Shown here piece after piece: positions 6,447 to 11,885 of a stretch of 11,885 nucleotides of DNA. This stretch comes from JAAYAY01 sp964429355 (lineage in GTDB: Bacteria > Planctomycetota > Planctomycetia > Pirellulales > Thermoguttaceae), in contig CAYSCH010000297.1 of NCBI GenBank assembly GCA_964429355.1, positions 1-11,885 on the forward strand. Reading direction: 5' to 3'. Position 1 is the stretch's first letter. The number at the start of each line of letters is the position of its first letter. Made by a program: the position numbers and the translations under genes. The notes beneath the pieces were generated by a model, which saw nothing but the letters and a program-made list of their open reading frames with translations, searched no databases and was not told the DNA's origin.

Positions 6447-7286
6447 TCAGAGAGCCTGAGCGCAGGCCCACCAATCCATGATCAGGTTCAGTGCGGCATC
6501 GCCGCCGATGTCCTTGGCGCCGATGATCGGAGCCAGGAACACGTCATCCGGGAACGTGGCCGCGTCGATCTCCGATGCCAACAGCCGGGCCGCGACATTC
6601 TCGACTCCATTGACGAACCACCGAATCGACTTCGGATGGGCTTCGTAACGGAACCCGAGCTTGACGAACGTCCCGGCCACGGCCGTGTGGAGCGTGTCCA
6701 GTTTGGTCTTGACCGCTCCGTCCTGATAGGTCTGGCCATCGGCCTTGAACGCACCATCCACGGCGCCAGCTTCGGCCGCCAGGTGCACGAACCCCAGGAA
6801 GTTCTTGTCGGCCAGGGCGCCGGTCGTGTCCACGAACAGACAGTCCGTCACGCCCATTCCAACCTCGCCCAGCCCGACCGCCCAAGACCACTTCGCGGCC
6901 GTGATCGCGCTTGCCGAGATCCGGGCCTCGAAACAGAGGTCATGATCGGCCAGCTTGAACGGCGCACACAGGCCGCGTCCCCACTGCAACACCGCCTCGT
7001 CGTTGGCGGCATTGCCGTCCAGGGCCAACTGGACCAGGCCGAGCCCCTTCGTCTCCGTGTTGCCGGTGCAGGCGATCTGCTCGACGGTGCAGCCGGTCCC
7101 TTCCAGGATCTTGTAGGGCCCTTCCAGCGTGCTCGCCTGAAAGCCGAAGAAATGGTCGAGGAAGCCGAAGGCCGGATTCCCCGACGCGGTCGATTCGAAG
7201 CCGGCCCCACTGGGAGGCGCGAACTTCTTCCACAGACGGCCAGACGGAGAATGATAGCCGTCGAGTTCGTCCCAAGTAACGTTCAT
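6447..7286 (-). CDS. putative capsid decoration protein, lectin-like beta fold
   Basis: 279 residues from the ATG at 7286, which has GGAG eight bases upstream; the in-frame GTG nine bases earlier overlaps that site and is less likely. The protein is beta-rich with few charged runs. Residues 116-140 (DLCFEARISASAITA, WSWAVGLGE), 162-169 (NFLGFVHL), 206-228 (TFVKLGFRYEA, IRWFVNGVE) and 245-271 (FPDDVFLAPIIGA) give the strand-turn-strand rhythm of concanavalin-A/laminin-G jelly rolls, including a 'WFVNG' turn typical of that fold. No sugar-binding residues can be assigned. It directly follows the coat gene and precedes a terminator, which groups it with capsid genes made in quantity. A head decoration or head-fibre role is inferred; an unrelated beta-sandwich virion protein is the alternative. 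Confidence 0.5.
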   Translation of the reverse strand: MNVTWDELDGYHSPSGRLWKKFAPPSGAGFESTASGNPAFGFLDHFFGFQASTLEGPYKILEGTGCTVEQIACTGNTETKGLGLVQLALDGNAANDEAVLQWGRGLCAPFKLADHDLCFEARISASAITAAKWSWAVGLGEVGMGVTDCLFVDTTGALADKNFLGFVHLAAEAGAVDGAFKADGQTYQDGAVKTKLDTLHTAVAGTFVKLGFRYEAHPKSIRWFVNGVENVAARLLASEIDAATFPDDVFLAPIIGAKDIGGDAALNLIMDWWACAQAL

Positions 7287-7354
7287 CGTAATCACTCCGA
7301 AAAAGAGTTGTCTTCAGGAAATGGAATCTGCCCCTACGAACCGTCAAGCCAAGG

Positions 7355-8446
7355 TCAGGCCGCCTCGCTGATCGGATCCGTCGCGTAGTCGGCGTAGTAG
7401 CCGCGGAAGTTTCCGCGACGGTTGAAGCACACGATCTGCCCCGAGTCGTCCATGGGACGGACTCGCACCAGCGACATTTCGGGATGCTGGTACGGCTTGC
7501 GCTTGCGCTGCGACCGGCCGGCCTGATAGTACCACTTGAAAGTCGCCCAGTTGACGCCGAGAACGATGCCGTCGTTGCGCAGGTTCACGCTTTCGGTGTT
7601 CGACCAGGCCGGGACGTGAATCAACGGCACCCGGCGAATCATGACGGTATCCTGGTACGTGGCCAAGTCCTTGCCGATGTTGTCGTTGCCCTGGGCCAAC
7701 AGATCGCGGCAGGCTTCCACGCGACTGTAGGTGGTCAACAGTTCCCATTTCGGACGGCTAGGGGCGATATCGGGCCGAGGAAGCGGCGGCTTGAACTCGC
7801 ACAGGTCCATGGAACGGGTGACCTTCTTGACGAAATCCGCCTGGGAGACGGCCGAGTACGCGAAGGTTCGGTTCTTCCACGCCTTGTAGTCCGAGGTCTT
7901 GATGCCGCCGACGCCCGTACTCTCGAATCCGGTCGGTTCGGTCCCGTTGAACCCCTCGGTCGCGCTCGCGGTGATCCACCACAGCAGGCTCGACGGGGGA
8001 TTCGGGTTCTGCGTCGGACTGGTGGGCCCTTCGCCGAACATCAGATCTTCCATGCCGGCGAAGAATGACTTCATCAGGCCGTCCTCGCGCAGCTTGACGT
8101 AGTTGACGATCTGTTTTGCGCCTTGGCCGAAGATCTCCTCGTCCAGGTCGTAGTTGTAGTTCGTCGTCGTCATCGCCCACCGCATCGACCCGTCGTCCAG
8201 CACGTTCACGCGGTTGGACGAGTCGCGATGGTACAGGCCGACCACCTGGAAGTTGTCCGGGTTGCGGACCTCCAGTTTCCACTTGCATAGGGACGTGGTC
8301 ATCTCGGCCTTCTTCATCTTGTCGAAGAGGCGCGACGCAAAGTAATACTCCTGGAGCGGAAGACTGATGTCCTGCCACTCCCCCATCACGTACTCTTGCA
8401 GGTACGCATGAACGAAATCATCCAACTGTTCGATCGAGAGCGCCAT
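7355..8446 (-). CDS. major capsid (coat) protein
   Basis: 363 residues; ATG with AAGGAG eight bases upstream. An N-terminal helical region (IEQLDDFVHAYLQEYV, 5-20) is followed by WKLEVRNPDNFQVVGLYHRD (56-75), then a long helical stretch at 101-137 (EEIFGQGAKQIVNYVKLRED, MKSFFAGMEDLMF) like the spine helix of HK97-fold coats. The C-terminal half is mixed alpha/beta (WELLTTYSRVEACRDLLAQG, VMIRRVPLIHVPAW, VNWATFKWYYQAGR) and ends with NRRGNFRGYYADYA. There are many W and Y and no enzymatic motif. It follows a scaffold-like gene and the portal, the classical order. I recognise the general type from environmental phages but cannot tie it to a named reference coat. The HK97 fold is expected rather than demonstrated. 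Coat identity is well supported by size and position. Confidence 0.75.
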   Translation of the reverse strand: MALSIEQLDDFVHAYLQEYVMGEWQDISLPLQEYYFASRLFDKMKKAEMTTSLCKWKLEVRNPDNFQVVGLYHRDSSNRVNVLDDGSMRWAMTTTNYNYDLDEEIFGQGAKQIVNYVKLREDGLMKSFFAGMEDLMFGEGPTSPTQNPNPPSSLLWWITASATEGFNGTEPTGFESTGVGGIKTSDYKAWKNRTFAYSAVSQADFVKKVTRSMDLCEFKPPLPRPDIAPSRPKWELLTTYSRVEACRDLLAQGNDNIGKDLATYQDTVMIRRVPLIHVPAWSNTESVNLRNDGIVLGVNWATFKWYYQAGRSQRKRKPYQHPEMSLVRVRPMDDSGQIVCFNRRGNFRGYYADYATDPISEAA

Positions 8447-8463
8447 GAATGAGACTCCTTAGC

Positions 8464-9543
8464 TCACCCGCCCTTTTCGAGTTTGGCGTACAAGGCTTCC
8501 ATCTTGTCCATCACCGATGGCTTCGTGGGCGTGGGCTTGGAGCCCCCGCTACCCATGATCATCTTGGACTGCTCGGAAACCTTGGCAGTGAGTGATTTGC
8601 GAAGTTGTTTGGTAAAGTGATCCGGGAACTCGGCACGCGCCGCCCGGTCAAGAAACGCCTTGTCTGTCCGGCCCTGGCGCCCCATTGCCTTCAGACCGGC
8701 CAGATGCGTATGGTGAGCCGCGAAGAGTTTCCGCCTGTTCTCCATTTGCGCAGGCGTTTCCTTCATCGTCTCACCAAACAATTCGACCTGGCCGAGAGAA
8801 TCGACTACGGCATCGAAAGCCTCAAGATGAGCCTGGGCGATCCGCTGTTGCTCGACCTTCTCGAGACGAGCGAAGCGTTCACCGATGGAGCGGATTTCGC
8901 TGTTCAAAGCTTGGATCCGTCCCTCGTAGTGGTCCCGGAGTCCGTTGAACTCCTTGACCACGCTCTCCGAGTCCAGGTCCTCCGGGTTCAGTTGCACCTT
9001 GTAGGACGGCTCCTCATTCGTCGCCTGCTGTTGCGACGGCTTGGGGAGCCATTTCCCGTCAGTCCCGCGGGCCGGCAGTTGCCGCTGATCCGCTTGGGGA
9101 GTCTGCTGCTCTTGAGTCTGTTGCTTCTGGTCAGGCGATGCGGTCTGGTTGCTGGCAAGGATTTCCTTGCCGGCGGCCATCGCCCGCTGATCCAGAAGCC
9201 CTAGGGCCCAGTCAAGCTGCTCCTTGCTCTGGCAACCCGAAAGTTCTTGGTCCGAAATGCCGTACGCTGACGCCAGTCCCTTCGTGTCGTCGTCGAGCCA
9301 CGTCCGCTCGGCGGAATCCGATTTGGCCTGGCCTTCGCCGCCCTTGTCGGTTGCGGCGGTATCACCGCTGGCGGGAGTCTCATCGCCAGCGGGTGTTTCC
9401 TTGGAAGTCGTGTCGTCGGCCGGCGCCGTGGAGCTCTCAGCCTCGGAGGCCTTCTGCTCCGCGCTCTGCTCGGCAACCAATTGACTCACGTAATCGTGAA
9501 TCTCTTCATGTGTCGCGTTGTCGGAAAGTTCACCAATCGCCAT
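8464..9543 (-). CDS. scaffold-like capsid assembly protein
   Basis: 359 residues from the ATG at 9543, chosen because it has AGGAG nine bases upstream and lies just after the upstream stop. An in-frame ATG at 9672 lacks a good binding site and would overlap the previous gene by 110 bases. Residues 1-80 are acidic and low-complexity (S, T, A, E, D). Residues 130-180 are Q- and P-rich, apparently disordered. Residues 190-250 are predicted coiled coil (VVKEFNGLRDHYEGRIQALN, IRSIGERFARLEKVEQQRIA). The C-terminus is helical and basic (FTKQLRKSLTAKVSEQSKM, 310-328; KMEALYAKLEK, 347-357), as in scaffolds whose basic tail binds the coat. It lies between portal and coat, the usual scaffold position. 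No protease motif is seen, so it does not look like a protease-scaffold fusion. Confidence 0.7.
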   Translation of the reverse strand: MAIGELSDNATHEEIHDYVSQLVAEQSAEQKASEAESSTAPADDTTSKETPAGDETPASGDTAATDKGGEGQAKSDSAERTWLDDDTKGLASAYGISDQELSGCQSKEQLDWALGLLDQRAMAAGKEILASNQTASPDQKQQTQEQQTPQADQRQLPARGTDGKWLPKPSQQQATNEEPSYKVQLNPEDLDSESVVKEFNGLRDHYEGRIQALNSEIRSIGERFARLEKVEQQRIAQAHLEAFDAVVDSLGQVELFGETMKETPAQMENRRKLFAAHHTHLAGLKAMGRQGRTDKAFLDRAARAEFPDHFTKQLRKSLTAKVSEQSKMIMGSGGSKPTPTKPSVMDKMEALYAKLEKGG

Positions 9544-9552
9544 CTTTGCCTT

Positions 9553-9557
9553 CTCCT
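9553..9557 (-). promoter_or_regulatory. ribosome binding site deciding the scaffold start
   Basis: AGGAG on the minus strand sits nine bases before the ATG at 9543 and inside the 19-nt gap after the preceding stop. The alternative upstream ATG at 9672 has no comparable site, so the shorter protein is preferred. Confidence 0.7.
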
Positions 9558-9562
9558 GAAAA

Positions 9563-9889
9563 TCAACCGTCTCCGTAACCACCGTCGTTGTCGTGACAGT
9601 CTCCGAGAGCCTTGATGAGCCCTCGTCGCCCCCTGTCTCCGCGAGTCGTGCACTCGACCGATCCGTCGTCATTGACCCGAACGCCCGAAAGGTTGTGCTT
9701 CCTCACGAACTCCCGATACTCGGCCACCTGGCCGGGCATACAGCCGACGCTCTGTGACGTCCACGGATCGGCTTCGCTGTAAGCCACGGTCCCCATCGGA
9801 GCCTTGCCAGGCGAGAAGCCGGCCCCTGGCCTCTTGTCCCACTCGTCCTTGCTCACTCGTTTGCCGTTGATCTTGAATACGACGCTCAC
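9563..9889 (-). CDS. small conserved-type protein between portal and scaffold, function unknown
   Basis: 108 residues. It starts at a GTG that overlaps the portal TGA (GTGA), with GAGGAG six bases upstream, so it is translationally coupled to the portal. The N-terminus (VFKINGKRVSKDEWDKR, 4-20) looks like a beta hairpin leading to a helix. Residues 47-62 (SVGCMPGQVAEYREFV) form a helix with a CMPGQ entry, then GVRVNDDGSVECTTRGDRGRR (in part, 69-89) gives a strand-turn-strand. The C-terminus is rich in G and D. I associate this pattern of 'pivot Q-V-x-E-Y/H' helix followed by 'D-x-G-x-x-x-x-T-R/S-R' with small unassigned proteins placed next to portals in environmental phages. Two cysteines in the middle and one near the C-terminus do not make a clear zinc site. 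Role unknown; perhaps assembly or packaging support. Confidence 0.6.
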   Translation of the reverse strand: MSVVFKINGKRVSKDEWDKRPGAGFSPGKAPMGTVAYSEADPWTSQSVGCMPGQVAEYREFVRKHNLSGVRVNDDGSVECTTRGDRGRRGLIKALGDCHDNDGGYGDG

Positions 9890-11673
9890 GCTGGGCTCCT
9901 CGACAAAGACGCAAGTTGGGCCCCGTTGACCTGCGGGCGCCCGCCGTTCAAAACCTGCTGGAGAATCGACGAGCGGCTTTCGGGCGTGCCGCCCGTTGGG
10001 ATGTTTCTGCGGACGTTCTGCCGCGTGGTCACCGGCGACTGGCGAATCGTGTTCTCGTCGCCGCCAAGCTGGTCGGTGGGCGTGGCGAACGTGATGATCC
10101 GCAGCAGTTCCGGCCGGCTCTGGAGATCAGCGATAATCTGGAGCAACTCCTGGACGTCCAGGACGGCGCCGGAAGCCTGGAACATCGGCCAGAGTGGCGC
10201 GATACGATCGAGCGTACTGAACAACTCGGCCAGCTTCTGGGCTGGCGGCTTGTAGACCATCGAGTAGGCTTCGACATCGAACTGGTACGATTCGAAGTCG
10301 CCCACCCGATGCCCCGGCCGCCAGGAGGACGAAACGAACACGTCCGCTCCCCGGATCTGACGCGATGCGTTGACGGTCAACGTCTGATCGTTCCACATCA
10401 GGTAGCCAAGGTCGTAGCAGCACTCGCCGGCGAACTTGAGAACGCTCAAGTGCATGCCCGCTTCCATGCGAGAGACGTTCCCCTGGATGATCTCCTCTTG
10501 CCCCAGCGTTTCACCCTGGGCGCCGAGGCCGCCCATCGCCCGAAGATTGCCGGCGAACCGGTCGTACTCGTCCTGGACGACCATCGAGAAGGCTTGGTTC
10601 CCCGGATCGACGCCGCCCAGCTTGACCTGGCCGACGGCCTGGGGACTGCTCACCTTGACCCACTGGCCGTCCTTGGCTTTCTTCAAGACGGCCGCGGTGT
10701 CGGATTCTCCAGGCGGATAAACGTTGATCGTCCGCTGATTGTCGGACTGCTTCTGCATCTTCCGGTGTAGCCGGTTCTGCAGATCGTGCAGCCCCTTGAG
10801 GTTGGCCGCGGGAGAGACGGGGACGGGATTGTCCGGCACGGGCCCGAAGGACAGATACTTGTAGGGGCCGCCCTGGCTCCCCTTCCACTTCCGTTCGATC
10901 AGCGGCGCCAAGTCGTCCTGGTCGCACGCGAACGTAGCGACGGACCGATTCTCGGGGATCCAAAGATCCATCAGCCACAGCATCGGCTTCAGTTCGTCGT
11001 CATCGACGACCGCGCCCGAGGCGATGTCCTGGGCCCGTGTCGCATCCCCGGAAGACTTCTTCGACGTCGCGGTCAATTTGTCGCGAACCTTCTGGTCGTA
11101 TCCGCGCTCGTCCTTCACCTTCTCGAAGTCAGCCCGGTAACGATGCCCGGCGAACCGCATCTTCGAGAGTTCCTTGGCTGACATGTCGAGAATCAAATCG
11201 TCGGTCGAGACGCGGTTCAGCCACGGTTCGCCCGGGTCGAGCCAAACGTCCTCTTCGGACTCGAGCAAGCCGTGGAAGCGGGTATCGGAGTCCCGCATCA
11301 TGACCACACCGCATCCGATGCAGAAGAACGCATCCAGGACGATCATCCGGAACGTCTCGTCCAGATTCATGTCCGAGATCAACTGGTTCAGACTGGCCTC
11401 GAATCGTTTGGCGAAGGCCCAGTTCTCCGGGGTCGGAGTGGAGACCCTTACCTTCGGGTTGTTGGCCGCCAGGGCGACGGTGTAGATCTTGGCAGTCTGA
11501 TTGATCAGGTTGACCAGCGTTTCATACCTGGCGCCGTTCGTGGAATACCACGATCCGACGTAGTCCCGGATCAACTCCTCACGCGTGCGGCGGAACGGTT
11601 CAAGAGCCTCTCGGGAGGTCTTTACCGCCTTGAGCAGCCGGCCGCGTTGCTGAGGATTCTGCAAGTCGATCAT
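9886..11673 (-). CDS. portal protein (head-tail connector)
   Basis: 595 residues from the ATG at 11673, which has GGAG seven bases upstream; a 16-codon extension to 11721 would run through the terminator hairpin and lacks a site. Portals form the 12-subunit ring at the capsid vertex through which DNA is packaged and ejected. Features include an N-terminal helical region (RTREELIRDYVGSWY, 29-43) and NLINQTAKIYTVALAANNPK (55-74), a segment very typical of T7/P22-type portals. Others are a core strand region (DAFFCIGCGVVMMRD, 114-128), VWLDPGEPWLNRVSTDDLIL (143-162), and the long helix NLKGLHDLQNRLHRKMQKQS (291-310) followed by QRTINVYPPG. A further helix bears GNVSRMEAGMHLSVLKFAGE (398-417). 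The length fits short-tailed phage portals (about 500-725). It is first in the structural operon. Confidence in the family is high, in the subtype lower. Confidence 0.88.
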   Translation of the reverse strand: MIDLQNPQQRGRLLKAVKTSREALEPFRRTREELIRDYVGSWYSTNGARYETLVNLINQTAKIYTVALAANNPKVRVSTPTPENWAFAKRFEASLNQLISDMNLDETFRMIVLDAFFCIGCGVVMMRDSDTRFHGLLESEEDVWLDPGEPWLNRVSTDDLILDMSAKELSKMRFAGHRYRADFEKVKDERGYDQKVRDKLTATSKKSSGDATRAQDIASGAVVDDDELKPMLWLMDLWIPENRSVATFACDQDDLAPLIERKWKGSQGGPYKYLSFGPVPDNPVPVSPAANLKGLHDLQNRLHRKMQKQSDNQRTINVYPPGESDTAAVLKKAKDGQWVKVSSPQAVGQVKLGGVDPGNQAFSMVVQDEYDRFAGNLRAMGGLGAQGETLGQEEIIQGNVSRMEAGMHLSVLKFAGECCYDLGYLMWNDQTLTVNASRQIRGADVFVSSSWRPGHRVGDFESYQFDVEAYSMVYKPPAQKLAELFSTLDRIAPLWPMFQASGAVLDVQELLQIIADLQSRPELLRIITFATPTDQLGGDENTIRQSPVTTRQNVRRNIPTGGTPESRSSILQQVLNGGRPQVNGAQLASLSRSPA

Positions 11674-11680
11674 GCGTGTT

Positions 11681-11684
11681 CTCC
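11681..11684 (-). promoter_or_regulatory. ribosome binding site fixing the portal start
   Basis: GGAG lies seven bases before the ATG at 11673. This supports the 595-residue portal rather than the longer in-frame form that begins inside the upstream hairpin. Confidence 0.65.
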
Positions 11685-11691
11685 AGGGGCG

Positions 11692-11761
11692 GGCCAAGAA
11701 AACAAAAAAAGCCCAATGCAACGGATGCAGCCCGCTGCATGGGCTTCTTGTCTTCTTGGCC
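11692..11761 (-). terminator. 70-nt near-palindrome with U-tract: terminator or RNA-processing hairpin
   Basis: On the minus strand the core is AGCCCA-TGCA-GCGG, a 7-nt loop, and CCGT-TGCA-T-TGGGCT, followed by seven T, a standard rho-independent layout. The palindrome goes further: outer arms starting GGCCAAGAA and ending TTCTTGGCC also pair, giving roughly 30 bp with one bulged T and two extra T. The two positions that break symmetry are G·U pairs in minus-strand RNA but A/C mismatches in plus-strand RNA, so the structure suits a minus-strand transcript. It lies between the tRNA and portal genes, ending 18 nt before the portal ATG. It could end the tRNA transcript or be an RNase III-type processing site. 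Confidence 0.7.
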
Positions 11762-11766
11762 GCGTC

Positions 11767-11791
11767 ACTGAAGGCTGGCCAGCCGTTCAGT
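11767..11791. repeat. small inverted repeat between tRNA and terminator hairpin
   Basis: ACTGAA and TTCAGT flank the 12-base perfect palindrome GGCTGGCCAGCC plus one unpaired G. As RNA it would fold to a 6-bp stem, a bulge and a 4-bp GC stem with a 4-nt loop. No T-run follows. Its role is unknown; it may be a tRNA-trailer structure or a protein-binding site. Confidence 0.4.
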
Positions 11792-11825
11792 CACGTTGCC
11801 CCATCGAATTTTCAAGGAATAACAG

Positions 11826-11885
11826 TTGTGGGGGCTGGATTCGAACCAGCGTCCTGCGGGTTATGAGCCCGCCGAGGGACCAACT
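11826..11885 (-). tRNA. initiator tRNA-fMet (CAU), partial, 5' part outside window
   Basis: The 3' three quarters are visible. The anticodon arm is GCGGG-CTCATAA-CCCGC with anticodon CAU, the variable loop is AGGAC, and the T arm is GCTGG-TTCGAAT-CCAGC. The acceptor 3' strand is CCCCACA with discriminator A. Three marks point to the initiator rather than elongator Met or Ile2: the three G-C pairs next to the anticodon loop (GGG/CCC), an A at position 72 (normally facing C1 unpaired), and a T at position 24, implying the purine 11-pyrimidine 24 pair. CCA is not encoded; CTG follows. The D stem 5' strand and acceptor 5' strand are beyond the edge, so the C1-A72 mismatch cannot be confirmed. It may be a phage-borne tRNA or a host gene flanking a prophage. 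Confidence 0.85.

Noticed and set aside
6306..7388. 360-codon plus-strand open frame
   Set aside because: It spans the whole complement of the lectin-like gene plus the terminator, is rich in R, and has no ribosome binding site; long antisense frames are expected at this G+C.
8605..9204. 199-codon plus-strand open frame opposite the scaffold gene
   Set aside because: Its leucine-rich ending comes from the complement of the Q-rich scaffold stretch; no start signal or family match.
9544..9672. Longer start for the scaffold-like protein (43 extra residues)
   Set aside because: It would overlap the previous gene by 110 bases and has no good ribosome binding site; the ATG at 9543 has AGGAG at normal spacing.
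9916..10770. 284-codon plus-strand open frame opposite the portal gene
   Set aside because: It is a shadow of the portal reading frame with no independent support.
11674..11721. Longer start for the portal protein (16 extra residues)
   Set aside because: The extension lies in the terminator hairpin, and the ATG at 11673 has its own binding site.
11672..11866. 64-codon plus-strand open frame ending in GFEPASCGL
   Set aside because: This is the well-known false protein read from the opposite strand of a tRNA T arm and anticodon arm.

Overview
This window reads as the virion-assembly part of a tailed double-stranded DNA phage or prophage (Caudoviricetes). Every convincing gene lies on the minus strand, so transcription runs from the right edge to the left. 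Genes are packed head to tail: stop/start overlaps (GTGA, ATGA), an abutting TAAATG, and strong AGGAG-type ribosome binding sites. The portal, scaffold and coat set, followed by a connector-like protein, with no tail tube, tape measure or baseplate gene in view, fits a short-tailed (podovirus-like) phage best. This is a judgement from gene order and protein character, not from a database match. The host cannot be named. Hand-counted G+C is about 62% in the coat gene. The edge tRNA lacks an encoded CCA, which argues against a gammaproteobacterial host. The protein style resembles environmental phages I associate with Planctomycetota, but this is a weak impression.

Layout in transcription order (right to left): (1) a partial initiator tRNA-fMet(CAU) running off the right edge; (2) an 80-nt gap with a small stem-loop, then a 70-nt near-palindrome with a U-tract acting as terminator or RNA-processing site; (3) the capsid block: portal, a small translationally coupled protein, a scaffold-like protein, the major capsid protein and a beta-rich, possibly lectin-fold capsid-associated protein; (4) an 11-bp GC-rich hairpin with a T-rich tail, a candidate terminator; (5) the fibre/connector block: a 1057-residue tail fibre with 68-residue repeats, a small beta protein, a 418-residue connector-like protein with an extra N-terminal beta domain, a 118-residue beta protein and a 258-residue fibre-like protein with a pentapeptide-repeat linker; (6) the start of a glycosyltransferase-like gene running off the left edge.

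Together, portal, scaffold and coat would build the procapsid, the next protein may decorate it, and the second block would supply the neck and host-recognition structures. The glycosyltransferase may modify a virion protein or the host surface. Terminase, tail nozzle, lysis, integrase and replication genes are not in view. The most notable points are the fibre with seven HxH motifs (the type that binds iron in the T4 gp37 tip), its lower-G+C C-terminal tip, the terminator right after the capsid block (compare T7 T-phi), the long hairpin between tRNA and portal, and a perfect 12-bp inverted repeat inside the start of the glycosyltransferase gene.

There is no gap above 300 bases without a gene. 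I saw no convincing promoter, CRISPR array, insertion sequence or plus-strand gene.
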